From Symsagittifera roscoffensis (lineage: Eukaryota; Xenacoelomorpha; Acoela; Convolutidae), in NCBI RefSeq assembly GCF_963678635.1, contig NC_087068.1:21973029-22037028 (forward strand): a stretch of 64,000 nt of DNA. The letters are read 5' to 3'. This document shows, one piece after another, positions 11,896-24,209 of the stretch. Each line of letters begins with the position of its first letter. The first letter of the stretch is position 1. The notes beneath the pieces were generated by a model, which was not told the DNA's origin, searched no databases, and saw only the letters and a list, made by a program, of their open reading frames with translations. The position numbers and the translations under genes were made by a program.

Positions 11896-12102
11896 TGGAT
11901 CAAGTTAACAGCCCCCCCCCCCCCCCCCCTCAAAATAGACCAAGTTAAGATCCTCAACCCCAGCGCTTAATTTAGTGGGGTTAAATTTGCTAAGCGCTAC
12001 ATGTAAAATGCTCGACTCTGATTGGCTGAAATTCCCAACTTAGAACCAAGTTAAAAGCCTCCCCCCTAAACGTGTTTAGAGGGAGGATGTTAACTTGGTC
12101 CC
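11896..12102. mobile_element. Foldback element with poly-C arm
   Basis: Ends are inverted: ggatcaagttaacagcccc (11898) against gggaggatgttaacttggtcc (12081-12101). Two more inner copies of the word accaagttaa lie near 11939 and 12047. A run of 18-20 C starts at 11912. Its ends resemble those of the element at 18422-18714, so the two are likely one family. Confidence 0.7.
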
Positions 12103-12499
12103 CAAACTTTCTCAAAAAAGGGGGAGAGGATATTGAGTAGACACCAAAACTCAATTAATATCAAAAGTAAAATCATTACACACAAAATCAAGTATATCAG
12201 TTTTTTCACATATTTCACAATTTGCGCGGCCATCAGTGTTCAGTTTAAGTCATTACAGGTCGGATATGACTGATCAAGGTTTATGTGCCAATAGAAATTT
12301 CATTTGATTGTTGATACGGTACGTTTGCTCAGTTTTTTCAAATTGCCGTCCAAATAAGAACTTTTTAGCCAAATTATCTTCGAATCTAGCTCACGAAACG
12401 CTGGTTTTTTCTTTCGGCGGGGCCTCACCATGGCAAAAGTTTTGAATTTCTTCTTTTGACTCCAATTCTTGAATTGTTAAATTTTTAGGACAGTCCAAA

Positions 12500-13430
12500 C
12501 TTTTGGTTTTTAGACTCAAATTAGATCGTTCCAGCCTTTGTTCCAGTTTTTGCACTTATTGGTTGTTCGAATATCCCCAGGGCGGTCAAATACGTTCCAT
12601 AAATTTATCACAAATAAATCCAATTTCCAAAAGTTCCAAACATAACCAAAAACTTTTCCACATTTTTGGAAGAATTGATTTTTTCTTGAACTTCTTCTTG
12701 ATACAAAGCCAACGCCATGCTTATCTCGTTCACAAGTAAACATGCAAGACTGAAATTTTTCGTCCGTTTGTAATTGCAACTTCTTGAGTCTATCGGTGAT
12801 AAGCATGTGCATTCGCAATGCATTCTTGTACTGCATTGTGAAAAATGAAAGCAGCATCCAAAATGTGCAGAAGCATGGAAAACTTCTCGAATTGTCGGTA
12901 TAACCTGTGTTTCATAACCGGTTACTATGGTGTTGGGCATCAAGAGAAAGCCGAATATTTCGTTGCATTTTTGGACAAATAAAAACCGTTTTGAATTTCT
13001 TTGGATTTTCCGGTCAAAAATCCCCAAACTTCGGGAACTTTCCAAATATGAGCCGATCCAAAGATAGTGTAGATTTGAAGAAAAGGAGGTGAAGCAGTTT
13101 TGAAAGTTCCGTCACACAAAAGTTTTTGGCTTCTCTCCAAAAATCATGACCCTGTTTGGGACCAACAATCAGCATACATTGACCTTGTTAAAGTAGAAAA
13201 TCTTGACGATTCAGAGTCATTGTCCACGATCCTCCAAGTTTAATATCTTCGAAACTTTTTGGCGGCTTAGGTAAGTTTTTCGTTCCGTTTTCGTTGCGTA
13301 TTTCGCCGATTTGTATTGTAACTTGAGGCCAAAAACTGCTGATCTGATTCTCGGAATTCCTCGATATAAAAAAAAATTCAGCGGTATTGTATGCTTTTTG
13401 CGACTTTTTCGACAATTTTTTCTCAAAAAT
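12500..13430 (-). pseudogene. Mutator-like (MULE) transposase remnant
   Basis: Minus-strand reading in three shifting frames. At 12940-13140 there is LLCDGTFKTASPPFLQIYTI, the first catalytic Asp region of MULE transposases (D-G-T-F). At 12608-13045 follows TIVTGYETQVIPTIREVF and then HFGCCFHFSQ, matching the conserved C-x-F-H-x-x-Q block ahead of the helical domain. At 12516-12857 a third frame continues with ALRMHMLITDRLKKLQLQ. An N-terminal piece reads in the frames at 13188-13426. The third catalytic residue cannot be placed with confidence. At least two frameshifts make it non-functional. No terminal inverted repeats were located. Confidence 0.72.
13195..13395. repeat. 200-bp direct repeat, left copy
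   Basis: The block from gtagaaaatcttgacgattc through ggaattcctcgatataaaaa recurs almost unchanged at 13985-14185. The two copies flank a foldback element (13699-13902). It belongs to the N-terminal part of the MULE remnant. Confidence 0.9.
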
Positions 13431-13698
13431 TCAATTCGAATAATTGCTGTTACTAGAGGACTTGTTATTAATTGACTTATTAGTAATATTAAAGGAGAGT
13501 TTGGACGAGCAACTTGGTTTCACACATTTGTAATATTCAATATCTTTATGTTTTTTATTTCTTTTTTTGAAATTAAAAATTTAACAGATTAGATTTTTGC
13601 CACTTTTTCGACTTCACAATAAAAAATTCCATCATTTAGTAGAAATGACCAGTTAAAATTATAAATGACATGTTAAAATAGAAAGTTCGGAGTGCGGT

Positions 13699-13902
13699 CT
13701 GTATTTAGACAACCGCGTATTCATACTCGTCAGTAAGCAGACAAATACTATATCAACCAATCAGAATCGAAATTAGAAAGCAAATTTAAAAACTAAAAAA
13801 ATTATTTATTATTCAATTTTTCCTTGTCTTCATTCTGATTGGTTAATGCAGTATTTGTCTGCTTACTGACCAGTCTGAATACGCGGTTGTCTAAATACTG
13901 CT
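13699..13902. mobile_element. Foldback MITE, about 204 bp
   Basis: The left arm, gtatttagacaaccgcgtat and onward through cagtaagcagacaaatact, is repeated inverted at the right end as agtatttgtctgcttactga through atacgcggttgtctaaatac. Arms exceed 65 bp with a handful of mismatches around an AT-rich loop. It carries no coding frame. Confidence 0.88.
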
Positions 13903-13984
13903 ACATCACCAGTAAGTTCATGGTCCACATTAGTTTTAGTTACTAAGTAGAAAATCGTGGACTAAGTTTTAGTTACTAAGTAGT

Positions 13985-14185
13985 TACTAAGTAGAAAATC
14001 TTGACGATTCAGAGTCATTGTCCACGATCCTCCAAGTTTAATATCTTCGAAACTTTTTGGCGGCTTAGGTAAATTTTCGTTCCGTTTTCGTTGCCTATTT
14101 CGCCGATTTGTATTGTAACTTGAGGCCAAAAACTGCTGATCTGATTCTCGGAATTCCTCGATATAAAAAAAAACTCAGCGGTATT
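13985..14185. repeat. 200-bp direct repeat, right copy
   Basis: Near-identical to 13195-13395, differing by a few bases and one small deletion. It is followed at once by a (TTG)n microsatellite. Confidence 0.9.
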
Positions 14186-14213
14186 TGTTGTTGTTGTTGT
14201 TGTTGTTGTTGTG
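14185..14213. repeat. (TTG)n microsatellite
   Basis: About nine uninterrupted ttg triplets. Confidence 0.95.
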
Positions 14214-14298
14214 AATTTTCAGTAGGATACTGATGGGATGATTAAATGCTTTTTTGCGACATGCTTTTATGCTTTTATGCTTTTTTGCTTATTTTCAT

Positions 14299-15252
14299 CT
14301 AAATAAGCAAAAAAGTTAGAGCTCACGCTGATGGCATCTTTTGTCCGACATTGGTAGAGTTTGCTTAGTTTTTTTTTCAATCAGTTCAATTCAAAATTTT
14401 CTGCTTTAAGACCCTTCTTCCTAATGACTGGCCACCGTTTTAACTGTACGTTTTTTGTTTAGCTTCATTTTTGTGAATTAAAAATGAACTGCAACAGTTT
14501 TTGAGTAACACTTTTTCAATTTAAAGAGCAGTCAGTCAATCAAATGAAAGGTACCAGCCGGTCCATGAATAGAACGAGCTAATTAACCGAAGTTACCATA
14601 AGACTACTATTTATTACCCCCTACTGAGTGTGGATTATAATATATTGGAGAATATTATATTCTACTGATCTAGCGTCTAATTAAGGCCAAATTAACGGCC
14701 AGTTAAGCACTGAATAATTTTTGGTAAATATTTTGATCAGGGCAGTTAAACGAAAGAACTGGTTTTGAACTTCAAACTAGATTAGATTTTGAAAGCGTTA
14801 ATTTATTGCGCAACTTTTTTCACAAAAGTTTTTATTTTTAAACTGCAGATCAGATTATCTTTATTTTGTATTAACAGCTTTAATTGAACAAAAAAAACTA
14901 TCTTGCAACAAATTTTGCTGAAATTAGAAGTTATTTTCAGTTTTGGAATCCTTGTAAAATATTCAACGGATTTAAAACTAAGCTTGATTGTCAGTATTTT
15001 TCGTTTCAGTTTAAAAAAGGGAACTTCGCGCAGCTTAAAGCTTAGGTAAATGTCCTTTTCAATAGAGGTCAAACCAGATTTAATCAATCATCCTATTTAA
15101 AAAATGTTTGTTGAAAGAACTTAATATCTTGGCAAGTTCATGCCATCATTTCATCTAAATAAGCAAAAAAGCTAGAGCTCACGCTGATGGCATCTTTTGT
15201 CCGACATTGGTAGTTTGCTTAGTTTTTTTTCAATCAGATCAATTCAAAATTT
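14299..15252. repeat. Pair of 100-bp direct repeats
   Basis: The block tcatctaaataagcaaaaaa, followed by ctagagctcacgctgatggc and catcttttgtccgacattgg, occurs at about 14296-14400 and again at 15153-15252. The 750 bp between them have no credible gene. The arrangement could be a short LTR-like element or a simple duplication. Confidence 0.75.
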
Positions 15253-17112
15253 TTAACACAAGCAAAGCGCAGTGGCGCATTTCACCCATTTCAACACAAA
15301 CATGGCATAGTATTTTAATAAACAAACCATGAAACGAAAACGGAATTTGAGAAAAAAATCGCCCAATATTTGTTTTGATGAGTGGTTTCTGCGATTCGCA
15401 GAGGATCTATGAAAAGCTATCTAGCCTGTTTAAGCATAGTCCGTTTCTCTTGGTTCCCCACACTCCAGAAAAAAAAAATTGGTGAGCGAAGCTTTTTTGG
15501 CGACTCAAGCCCGTTTTTTTGCGTCTAGAAATTTCACGTGGTACAACTATTGCAGCCAAAATTGATCAAGCTGTGGTCGACCTGAAGCTAGAGGTCAAGT
15601 GAGAGCTCATTCTCACACACTATCATTGCCATGGCAGGGGATCGATTACACGATCTGACGATCTCAAAGTGAACGCCTTATCAATATGCTAAGTGCCTCT
15701 TAATCTGCCTCTTAACGCTAAATGCCTCTTAATGCCAGGTTTTAATTGCCTTGAACTAGTTCAGGTTGCAAACAAAACATGCCCAGCAAAGTATTGCGAC
15801 GTCGAATTATTATTGAATCAAAACTAATGAAGCGGTAAATAAGCCCATAGTACTTGAGCAAAATCTTTTATCTAAGAAAAGTTTAAGGACGGCTTACAAG
15901 GTACACATCCATGATAAAACTTGACCCTCGACAAGCAAAACAATATCAAGAAATTTAGCCGATTTAGAATAAACAAAAATGCGAAATATTGAACAACAGT
16001 TTTGACAGTTTTTTTATAGCTTATAATAGACATTGATACCTTTTGCTTAAATTACAAGCCAAAATAATTTCACAGGTTTATGGGCTTCAAGACTGCCAAT
16101 TTGACCATAAAATATTTGCGCAAAATCAGCAGTACACATTTTTAGAATTGCATAAAAAGAGATGCGAAAAGCCACGCACTATTTTGAGGCACTACAAAGC
16201 GCCGCGCACTATTTTGAGGCACTACAATTGATCAAAAATTTGGCTCCATAGACGCACATTGCATCTTTTTCTACTTGACATTGCGTGTGCGGGGGTAAAT
16301 ATCCAGAAAATCATATGTAAAAAATCACATTTTCTTTCGAGTCCAAATTGTGCACGGGATAGGCGCACAATTTGGAAAATTTGTCGGAACGACCAGAGAA
16401 AACTAAAAAACAGAAAAAGAACAAAGAGAGTCCTTGTTGCGCAATCCAGTTACCATTCACAACAAAAACACAGTTTGGCCTCGTAATGTTAGTAATTCTT
16501 AATTTCATCTTTCTAGCGTATAACTTCGAAGTGTATTTGCACCAAAAAGTGTTTTACATGCACAAAGTTTATACTTTATTGTGTTTTGATCCGCCTACAT
16601 CACAGTGGGAAGCAACTATGGTACGGGGTTTGTTTTTTTCTAGCCATTTTTGACTGAATGAAAGAAAGCTCTGTGAGTATGAGGTCAACTAAATTATCAA
16701 ATTGAAAATACATTTCAACCACGACTCAAATTTTCAAAAAAATCTGGAGTTTTCTCATTGTCGAGAAGAAGTGGTAGGAAAATTTTTGATTTTAGACTAA
16801 TTTAGACAAAAATGTTTTTTGTTTTTGAAAACTGACTTAAATAGTATAATAATAATGAAGTCACTTGAGTTGTTTCTTTTTGACGTTTTTTGCTAATTAC
16901 GTCACCATTTACTTTATAAAATGATGAAAAATTAGACATTAAAAAAAGTTTGGCTTAAACGTTTTTTTTAAAACTATTTTAGACGGAATTTTACTACTTA
17001 TAGAACAATCAGCCTTGCTGTTTCTCACTGAAATTTTGTTCCTGTTATGAAAGAAACCGGTTGTTTTTAGCAAACGTTGTCTACGCGCTGTAAAATACTA
17101 GAAACATTTTAG
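15253..17112. other. Intron-like DNA, no gene
   Basis: Nothing coding is recognised. A 30-bp tandem pair around gcactattttgaggcactac lies at 16168-16227. The last bases, aacattttag, form the acceptor of exon C. Confidence 0.5.
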
Positions 17113-17240
17113 ATGGCTGTTGCAGGGGACAAGTCGACAAGTACATGCAATATGGATATCATAACCAGAGGGTATCTCCTGAAAGTTATATGTATCAGCT
17201 GACAGATTATTCCGAAAACAAACAGCTCAACTACATTTTG
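17113..17240 (+). CDS. Candidate internal exon C, resembling papain-family proteases
   Basis: Acceptor AG at 17111-17112, donor gtgagt at 17241. The open frame takes two bases (at) to complete a codon and then reads GCCRGQVDKYMQYGYHNQ and RVSPESYMYQLTDYSENKQ, ending in phase 0. The order G-C-x-x-G-x-x-D, aromatic residues, N, then S-x-E-S-Y-x-Y is that of the central segment of C1A cysteine proteases such as cathepsin L. The usual G-C-x-G-G has Arg in place of the first Gly. Exons carrying the catalytic Cys, His and Asn were not found, so a functional protease is not shown. If the last base of exon B (g) is joined, the first codon is Asp, also common in that family. It may be a lone pseudo-exon. 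Confidence 0.45.
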
Positions 17241-18421
17241 GTGAGTTTTTGATTTTTTGAATCAAAATGACCAGATATGTGCTCAAGCCCTCAAGGCATA
17301 ATATATATAGTAAATGAAGCTCTGGATACAAAATGCGGACTATCTTGACCCGGGCAGTCATCGTGTAAGAGTATTGAGCTCAATAGACTTTGTATTCTTG
17401 AGTTTTTGTAATGGAGCTTTCCTATTTATTTTTCACTCCAAAAAAAATTTGTGCAACCGCTATTTTTAAAACTTTTTGATATTTTTTAAATAGGGGTGCT
17501 AATGAAAAATATTAGCGGTCTGTTTTTCTGCCGTTTTAAAAATGCCCCGATTTTCCATTTTCAAGTTGTAATCCTCCTATGTACAATTCAGATTGGATCT
17601 AAAGTTCTGCATGTGAAGCACTCGATTTTGATTGGTTGAAAAAATCTAATAAAAAACGGATTAAACCATGTGGATCAATTGAGCAATTTCATTCATTTGG
17701 CGCTGTGAAATTGTTTTATGAAAGATATTCACTGCATCTCCAAAAAATGTGGTTTGCAAAAAATTGAAAAATGCTCAAATATTAGTTTCAGAGTGAAAAG
17801 AATTGACTATTTCTTAGAGGGGAGAAAAATTAGCGGATTCTTCTTGCTTTTTGAGTAAGGTTTAGAAATGGAGTAAACCGTACACTTGCTCTGCAAAGTT
17901 TTCGCATTACTCATTTGATAAATGCAGAAACTCTTGCAAAATTTTGCTTCAGTTTTTATATAAAACATTATAATGGATTTCAAATGAATTATAATGTGTT
18001 ATGTTTTGCGAGAAAAAATAGAATTAAGCATATGCTTTGTGCAGTTTTGTTGTCTGAGAATAACAGGGGAAACGATTATAATGACAACAACACTTAAGAC
18101 CAGGAAAATCCATCATAATCGATCTTTTTTCACTTATTTTATTCGCAGCTGAGATATTTTTGTCAATTTTTGCTTGAGTTGGAATTAGCTCAACTGTTCA
18201 ATACCAAAACTGGTCACCCACAGTGAACAAAACAAATGCTTAAATACAGTTGCCATAAACTTGACCGACATTTTTTTTATAATCGAAGTCAAAATACATA
18301 AGATCTTTTAGATTTCGAATAAAAATTCTGGCTGGTTTTCTTTCCAGAAGCATATTTTTCATAAAAACAAAAACAAAATGTGGTCTTATCCAAAACATTT
18401 TTATTGATGGTTTTGATTTTT
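17241..18421. other. Intron-like DNA, no gene
   Basis: AT-rich. A 60-codon frame at 17915-18097 has no features suggesting a real protein. The motif actctgattgg-like near 17626 recurs at other foldback arms but no full element was resolved. Confidence 0.45.
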
Positions 18422-18714
18422 GGATCTTGTTAACTATCCCCCCCCCCTATTCCGATTATCAGAAATTCAACTTAGGTGGCCCCATTTTCAATAGCTATAA
18501 ACAATTTTTATAAAGTTTATATTTAACGTTTTTACGTGGGTATTATATAACTAGTGAGTAATACAAATATGAACGCGCGAAAATGAAAACCCACTCAATT
18601 GTTGACATTTTTGAAATGCATATTTTATACAGAAATGGTTGTCAAAAATCATACATGCATGTGGGTGGGGAATAGTTAACAAGGTCCAAAAGGGGGAAAT
18701 AGTTAACAAGATCC
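18422..18714. mobile_element. Foldback element with C-rich arms, 293 bp
   Basis: The left end is ggatcttgttaactatcccc and the right end is ggaaatagttaacaagatcc, inverted copies. A second inverted copy of the end, ggggaatagttaacaaggtcc, lies just inside (about 18667-18687). No coding frame. The ends are close to those of 11896-12102. Confidence 0.82.
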
Positions 18715-19149
18715 TGATCTTTTATGTGAAAAATTAAATCTGGTCTAAGTTTTAGTCCGACATTTTACAATTTTTCATCTAATTTTTTTGAAAAGTGTTT
18801 GTTGATCAGAGTAGCGTCAAAAAAGCAGAAAATAGTAAATTTACTCTGTCATTGAATTGTATACTTAGTTGTTGATGTCCTATAAAATGTGACCAACTTA
18901 CAACTTTTACATATGGAATTGTTCAATAAGCATATTGTTGCATGAAAACGTGGTTGTGGTTTCAAAAATACTGAAAATACACTCATATAACCAAAAAAAC
19001 TGCCATGGATTTTAAATCAATCTAGAAACTATACTAGAGGAGTTCCCCGAAATAATACTACAGGATATGTGAAGCAAAAATTGACAGATATTTTTCAATT
19101 GACACAATTGTATAATAAACCCTTTACACTTTACTCTTCCCTCCTATCA

Positions 19150-21232
19150 CAAATTTTTATACCCTCTTCCCTCCAATCAAGAGCGTAGTCTCTTCCCTCT
19201 AATCAAGAGCGTATTCTCTTCCCTCCAATCAAGATCGTATTCTCTTCTCTCCAATTAAGAGCGTATTCTCTTCCCTCCAATCAAGAGCGTATTCTCTTAC
19301 CTCCAATCAAGAGCGTATTATCTTCCCTTGAATCAAGAGGGTATTCTCTTCCCTCCAATCAAAAGCCCATTCTTTTCCCTCCAATCAAGAGCGTATTCTC
19401 TTCCCTCCAATCAAGATCGTATTCTCTTCCCTCCAATTAAGAGCTTATTCTCTTCCCTCCAACTAAGAAGGTATTCTCTTCCCTCCAATCAAAAGCCCAT
19501 TCTTTTCCTTCCAATCAAGAGCGTATTCTCTTCACTCCAATCAAGAGCTTTTTTTCTTCCCTCCAATCAAGAGCGTATTCTCTTCCCTCCGATCAAGATC
19601 GTATTCTCTTCCCTCCAATCAAGAGCGTATTATCTTCCCTCCAACCAAGAGGGTATTCTCTTCCCTCCAACCAAGAGGGTATTCTCTTCCCTCCAATCAA
19701 GAGCCCATTCTTTTCCCTCCAATCAAGAGCGTTTTCTTTTCCCTCCAATCAAGAGCGTATTCTCTTCACTCCAATCAAGAGCGTATTCTCTTCCCTCCAA
19801 TCAAGAGCATATTCTCTTCCCTCCAATCAAGAGCGTATTCTCTTCCCTCCAATCAAGATCGTATTATCTTCCCTCCAACCAAGAGGGTATTCTCTTCCCT
19901 CCAACCAAGATGGTATTCTCTTCCCTCCAATCAAGAGCCCATTCTTTTCGCTCCAATCAAGAGCGTTTTCTCTTCACTCCAACCAAGAGCGTATTCTCTT
20001 CGCTCCAATCAAGAGCATATTCTCCTCCTTCCAATCAAGTTCGTATTTTCTTCCCTCCAATCAAGATTGTATTCTCTTCCCTCCAATCACGAGCGTATTC
20101 CCTTCCCTCCAATCAAGATTGTATTCTCTTCCCTCCAATCAAGAGCGTATTCCCTTCCCTCCAATCAAGATTGTATTCTCTTCCCTCCAATCACGAGCGT
20201 ATTTTCTTCCCTCCAACTAAGAGGGTATTCTCTTCCCTCCAATCGAAAGCCCATTCTTTTCCCTCCAATCAAGATCGTAATCTCTTCACTCCAGTCAAGA
20301 GCATGTTCTCTTCCCTCCAATCAAGAGCGTATTCTCTTCCCTCCAATCAAGATCGTATTCTCTTCCCTCCAATCAAGATCGTATTCTTTTTGCTCCAATC
20401 AAGAGCGTTTTCTCTTCACTCCAATCAAGAGCGTATTCTCTTCCCTTCAATCAAGAGCGTATTTTCTTCCCTCCAATCAAGTTCGTATTTTCTTCCCTCC
20501 AATCAAGATTGTATTCTCTTCCCTCCAATCACGAGCGTATTCCCTTCCCTCCAATCAAGATTGTATTCTCTTCCCTCCAATCAAGAGCGTATTCCCTTCC
20601 CTCCAATCAAGATTGTATTCTCTTCCCTCCAATCACGAGCGTATTTTCTTCCCTCCAACTAAGAGGGTATTCTCTTCCCTCCAATCGAAAGCCCATTCTT
20701 TTCCCTCCAATCAAGATCGTAATCTCTTCACTCCAGTCAAGAGCATGTTCTCTTCCCTCCAATCAAAAGCGTATTCTCTTCCCTCCAATCAAGATCGTAT
20801 TCTCTTCCCTCCAATCAAGATCGTATTCTCTTCCCTCCAATCAGTGCGTATTCCCTTCCCTCCAATCAAGATTGTATTCTCTTCCCTCCAATCACGAGCG
20901 TATTTTCTTCCCTCCAACTAAGAGGGTATTCTCTTCCCTCCAATCGAAAGCCCATTCTTTTCCCTCCAATCAAGATCGTAATCTCTTCACTCCAGTCAAG
21001 AGCATGTTCTCTTCCCTCCAATCAAAAGCGTATTCTCTTCCCTCCAATCAAGATCGTATTCTCTTCCCTCCAATCAAGATCGTATTCTCTTCCCTCCAAT
21101 CAGTGCGTATTCTCTTCCCTCCAACCAAGAGGGTATTCTCTTCCCTCCAATCAAGATCGTATTCTCTTCCCTCCAATCAAGATCGTATTCTCTTCACTCC
21201 AATCAAGAGCGTATTCTCTCCCCTCCAATCAC
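19150..21232. repeat. 26-bp satellite, about 80 copies, with higher-order repeats
   Basis: The unit is tattctcttccctccaatca plus agagcg, 26 bp, repeated without break for about 2.08 kb. Variants (agatcg, aagagggt, cacgagcg, gaaagccc) recur in fixed order: the block with ccaactaagagggtattc lies at about 20213, 20655 and 20914. The first spacing is 442 bp, exactly 17 units; the second is 259 bp, a shortened block that includes a 25-bp unit. Because 26 is not a multiple of 3 and no unit contains a forward stop, all three forward frames stay open for long distances (444, 284 and 244 codons), giving a 26-residue protein period. These frames are a by-product of the repeat and I do not call them genes. 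Confidence 0.95.
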
Positions 21233-21318
21233 AATTCAATTAAAATTAAGATTTCAAAAAATGCGAAAAAACGCGTATTAATTTTTTAACTCAATAAAAA
21301 AAAACAATTAACAATAAA

Positions 21319-21438
21319 ACAATTTATGACTGGCATTTTTATTCTGATTACATGAAGGAAATTGTAGAAAAAATGCATATTTTTTCCCCCACAATTTCAT
21401 CCATGTAATTAGTAGAAAAGGCCAGACATAAATTTATA
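21319..21438. mobile_element. Foldback MITE, about 120 bp
   Basis: Left arm aatttatgactggcattttt then attctgattacatgaaggaa. The right arm, the inverted copy, is aattagtagaaaaggccaga then cataaattta. Arms are about 48 bp. Confidence 0.8.
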
Positions 21439-22445
21439 AGTTTTTGAAAACAAAGTTAAAATGTTAACATTCAATTAATCGCATTTATATATAAACATAA
21501 ATATAAAAAAAAACTGATTTAAAAAACATAAAGAGAAAATGCGTCGAATGCAAAAGTGCTCCTCATCAAAAAATTACACATCTTTTGAAATGTACAGAAT
21601 GAATTTGAGACCTTATTACTAGAATTTTAAAAACGATATAAACCGGGTCTATATGTAGTTGAAAATTTTCTATGAATAGCATTTCTCGTGGCCGATTCGG
21701 AAAATTGTAATCGAAAAACAGTTCTGGAGTTTTTTTTAGCAAATTAACAGTCTCAAATATACATTCAGAATCAAGTAGTTTAGAAAGTAAAAATTTTTGC
21801 TGGTATTTTTCAAAGATCAAATTGCTGGTATTTTATGCAGGTTAATTTTTCATAAAATTATGGAAAAAGGAAAATTCTACGTTAAGTCATTCAGAAGCAA
21901 CATTGGATATATAACCTATGAATAATGATTGAAAGAAACTAATCAACTCTGTTTCCTTGGTTTCTAGAAGAAAAAATATCGAATGCTCCGACTGGCTAAT
22001 TTCTGGTTTAAAGGCTAATCCTCACTGAAAGGGGTTAATTAAGCGGGATTGATGCTTTATCTGGGTTTACCTAGTCAAGGGACAAAGTGTTTGACAATCC
22101 TCAATTTAAATTAAGCCCAGTTGGCGTAGTTGATTTGAAATTTGTCCTAGCATCATATCATATAAGTTAGTATTTGGAAAGAATTTTTTATTTTTTTAAT
22201 TTTTCCGTTTAGATTGTGTGATTTATAAGTAAATGTTTCTTTTGTATTTTTCTAGGCTTATACTGTTTTGAAAGTTTTCATCGCAGAAGTTTAAAGTTTT
22301 GCTTATAGTGTTTACCAATGTATTAGTAAAACTAAAAACCTGGGTTTTGGTCTTTAAGCAGACCGACTTTTTAGCTGACTCAAAATAATGAATCGAGACG
22401 CTTAAATTCAAACGTAACGTTAGCAAGTAGTTACCGCTTGCTCAG

Positions 22446-22517
22446 CTGCATTAACATTCGGCAGTGCCGGTGAATCGGTATTTGACGCACATTTTGACTA
22501 CTCTGTTTTTGAAGTTG
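22446..22517 (+). CDS. Weak candidate exon D
   Basis: Acceptor gcttgctcag and donor gttg|gtaagt enclose 72 nt with one open frame, ALTFGSAGESVFDAHFDYSV. The other two frames have stops. Its phases (two bases needed at the start, one left at the end) do not fit between exon C and the exon at 26126. It therefore belongs elsewhere or is a chance signal. Confidence 0.22.
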
Positions 22518-24209
22518 GTAAGTTTTTTTAAGTAACCATGAGATAATTGTCTTAATTAGCAAAAAGCAACCCCAGACTCTGCAACCCCAGACTCTGTTTC
22601 ACAATGGTCTGCTTAAAGACCCACTTTTACTTTTCGTGCTAAAAAGTTGGTCTGCTAAAAAATATAGCTAGCCCCAAATATTGGCATTTAAGTTTTGGAT
22701 AATTACAGAGCCAAGATAAATCGCTTCGTTCGTAAAATATCCCAAATAGGTCAAATTAGCAGTCTTTCAATCCCCGATACTTTTACAAAACATGACCACT
22801 TGACCTCAAGGAAACGATATATGTCAGATACTAGGTGGTTCAAGAAAACACTATCTGAACCAAAATGTGACTCTCCTTAGAAAAAAAAATGTTTTTCTTC
22901 ATTTTAAATTGCAGCATCTCCCTTCAAACTTAATTGTTTAACAATTATCATTTACATCTGTAAAATGGTGTCAGTTGCCTAATTTAAAATGGACATTTTT
23001 TCATCGCATATGAGTAAATTTGAACTCAACAAATAATTACCTTTAATAGACTGTGAATATATGAACTATTTCCGATTACACTGTTTTGAAAAAAGGCGAA
23101 GGTTGCAAAGAAAACAATTTGTTCACCCCAACTGTTCCGGCCATTGAAAGTAGTGAGGATTTATGAATTCCGGCGCTCTATTGTTTCTGTTTTTCCCACA
23201 CAATCAGGTACTGCAAATAATCATTGGATTGAGTTGAGTAATACATCAGATTGTACCCTTTCAGTCGCGATTGGAACGATTTTTAAAAACTTCAAAAACC
23301 TGCCTCATTGTAGGGAAAAACCATTTGAAACTTTTGAGTTTTAGTCTAATTTTGAGCAAAAAAGGCAATCGAGTAGTGTTCGTTTTATTTACAGTTGGTC
23401 ATGTAGGCTAAGAAAACTTGGTTTTACGAAGCAATAACAAGTTTTGAAAGCTACAGTTTGCGCTTCATTGACAACATTTTTTTCTAAAACGAAACTTGTT
23501 CCAGTTGTTGCTCATTTTTTGAAGACAACTGTTGTCGATTATGCCTAATTAAGCATAAAACAGACACTAGTTTGAGGAAAAGAATTTGATTTTTTTACTT
23601 GTTTTATGAATGTGGTCGGAAAATTTTGGGCTACTTGACTTGCTTCAGTTGTATATGCTTGAAACCAAAAAAATATATATAAAACCAACTGAGCTTCTTG
23701 CAAAAAAAACGTTTGTTTGAACCATTTTTTCCAGGCTTCCAAATGAATTCAAAAATGTTCAAGCTATTAACCAATTTTTAATGGCCAGAGAGTCGGAACT
23801 TCATAAAAAGAATTGTTTTGTTCTGAAGTTTTTATTACGGATGCAATAGAGAAAACAATAGCTTTAAAAGCAACACATTATATTTCATTTTGCCCCTAAT
23901 GATAACATTAAATTAATTTAATAAATACACTGTATTTATGATAATACAGGGATTTGAAATGAAGTGTACATCGTTGAAACAAAATATACGCATATTTTTT
24001 TTTTATTTTTGAGATTCATTGAGTTTTTCATTTCGCTGATTACCGCCATGCCATGGTTATCAAATGAATCGCGTGAATAAGACTCGACTTGGAATGTTTT
24101 ACAGAACAGCCATGCGCGTTATATATGACTTAAAAACAGAAAACGGTAGATTTTCATTGCATTTAAAAATTTAAAAATTATACCCGCATCCAGTTTCAAG
24201 CGTTAATAA

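Noticed and set aside
15608-15720. Small tandem words tgcctcttaa as a CRISPR-like or satellite array
   Set aside because: Only about three imperfect copies without regular spacers; eukaryotic context.
19328-21243. Three overlapping plus-strand frames of 244-444 codons as a repetitive protein gene
   Set aside because: They are all inside the 26-bp satellite, occur in all three forward frames, and follow from the absence of stop codons in the unit. No independent coding signal was seen.
23144-23344. Possible lamin-tail-like exon (NNHWIELSNTSDCTLS)
   Set aside because: The W-I-E-L-x-N-x-S-D string is suggestive, but no splice signals frame it, the stretch is short, and there is no second motif.
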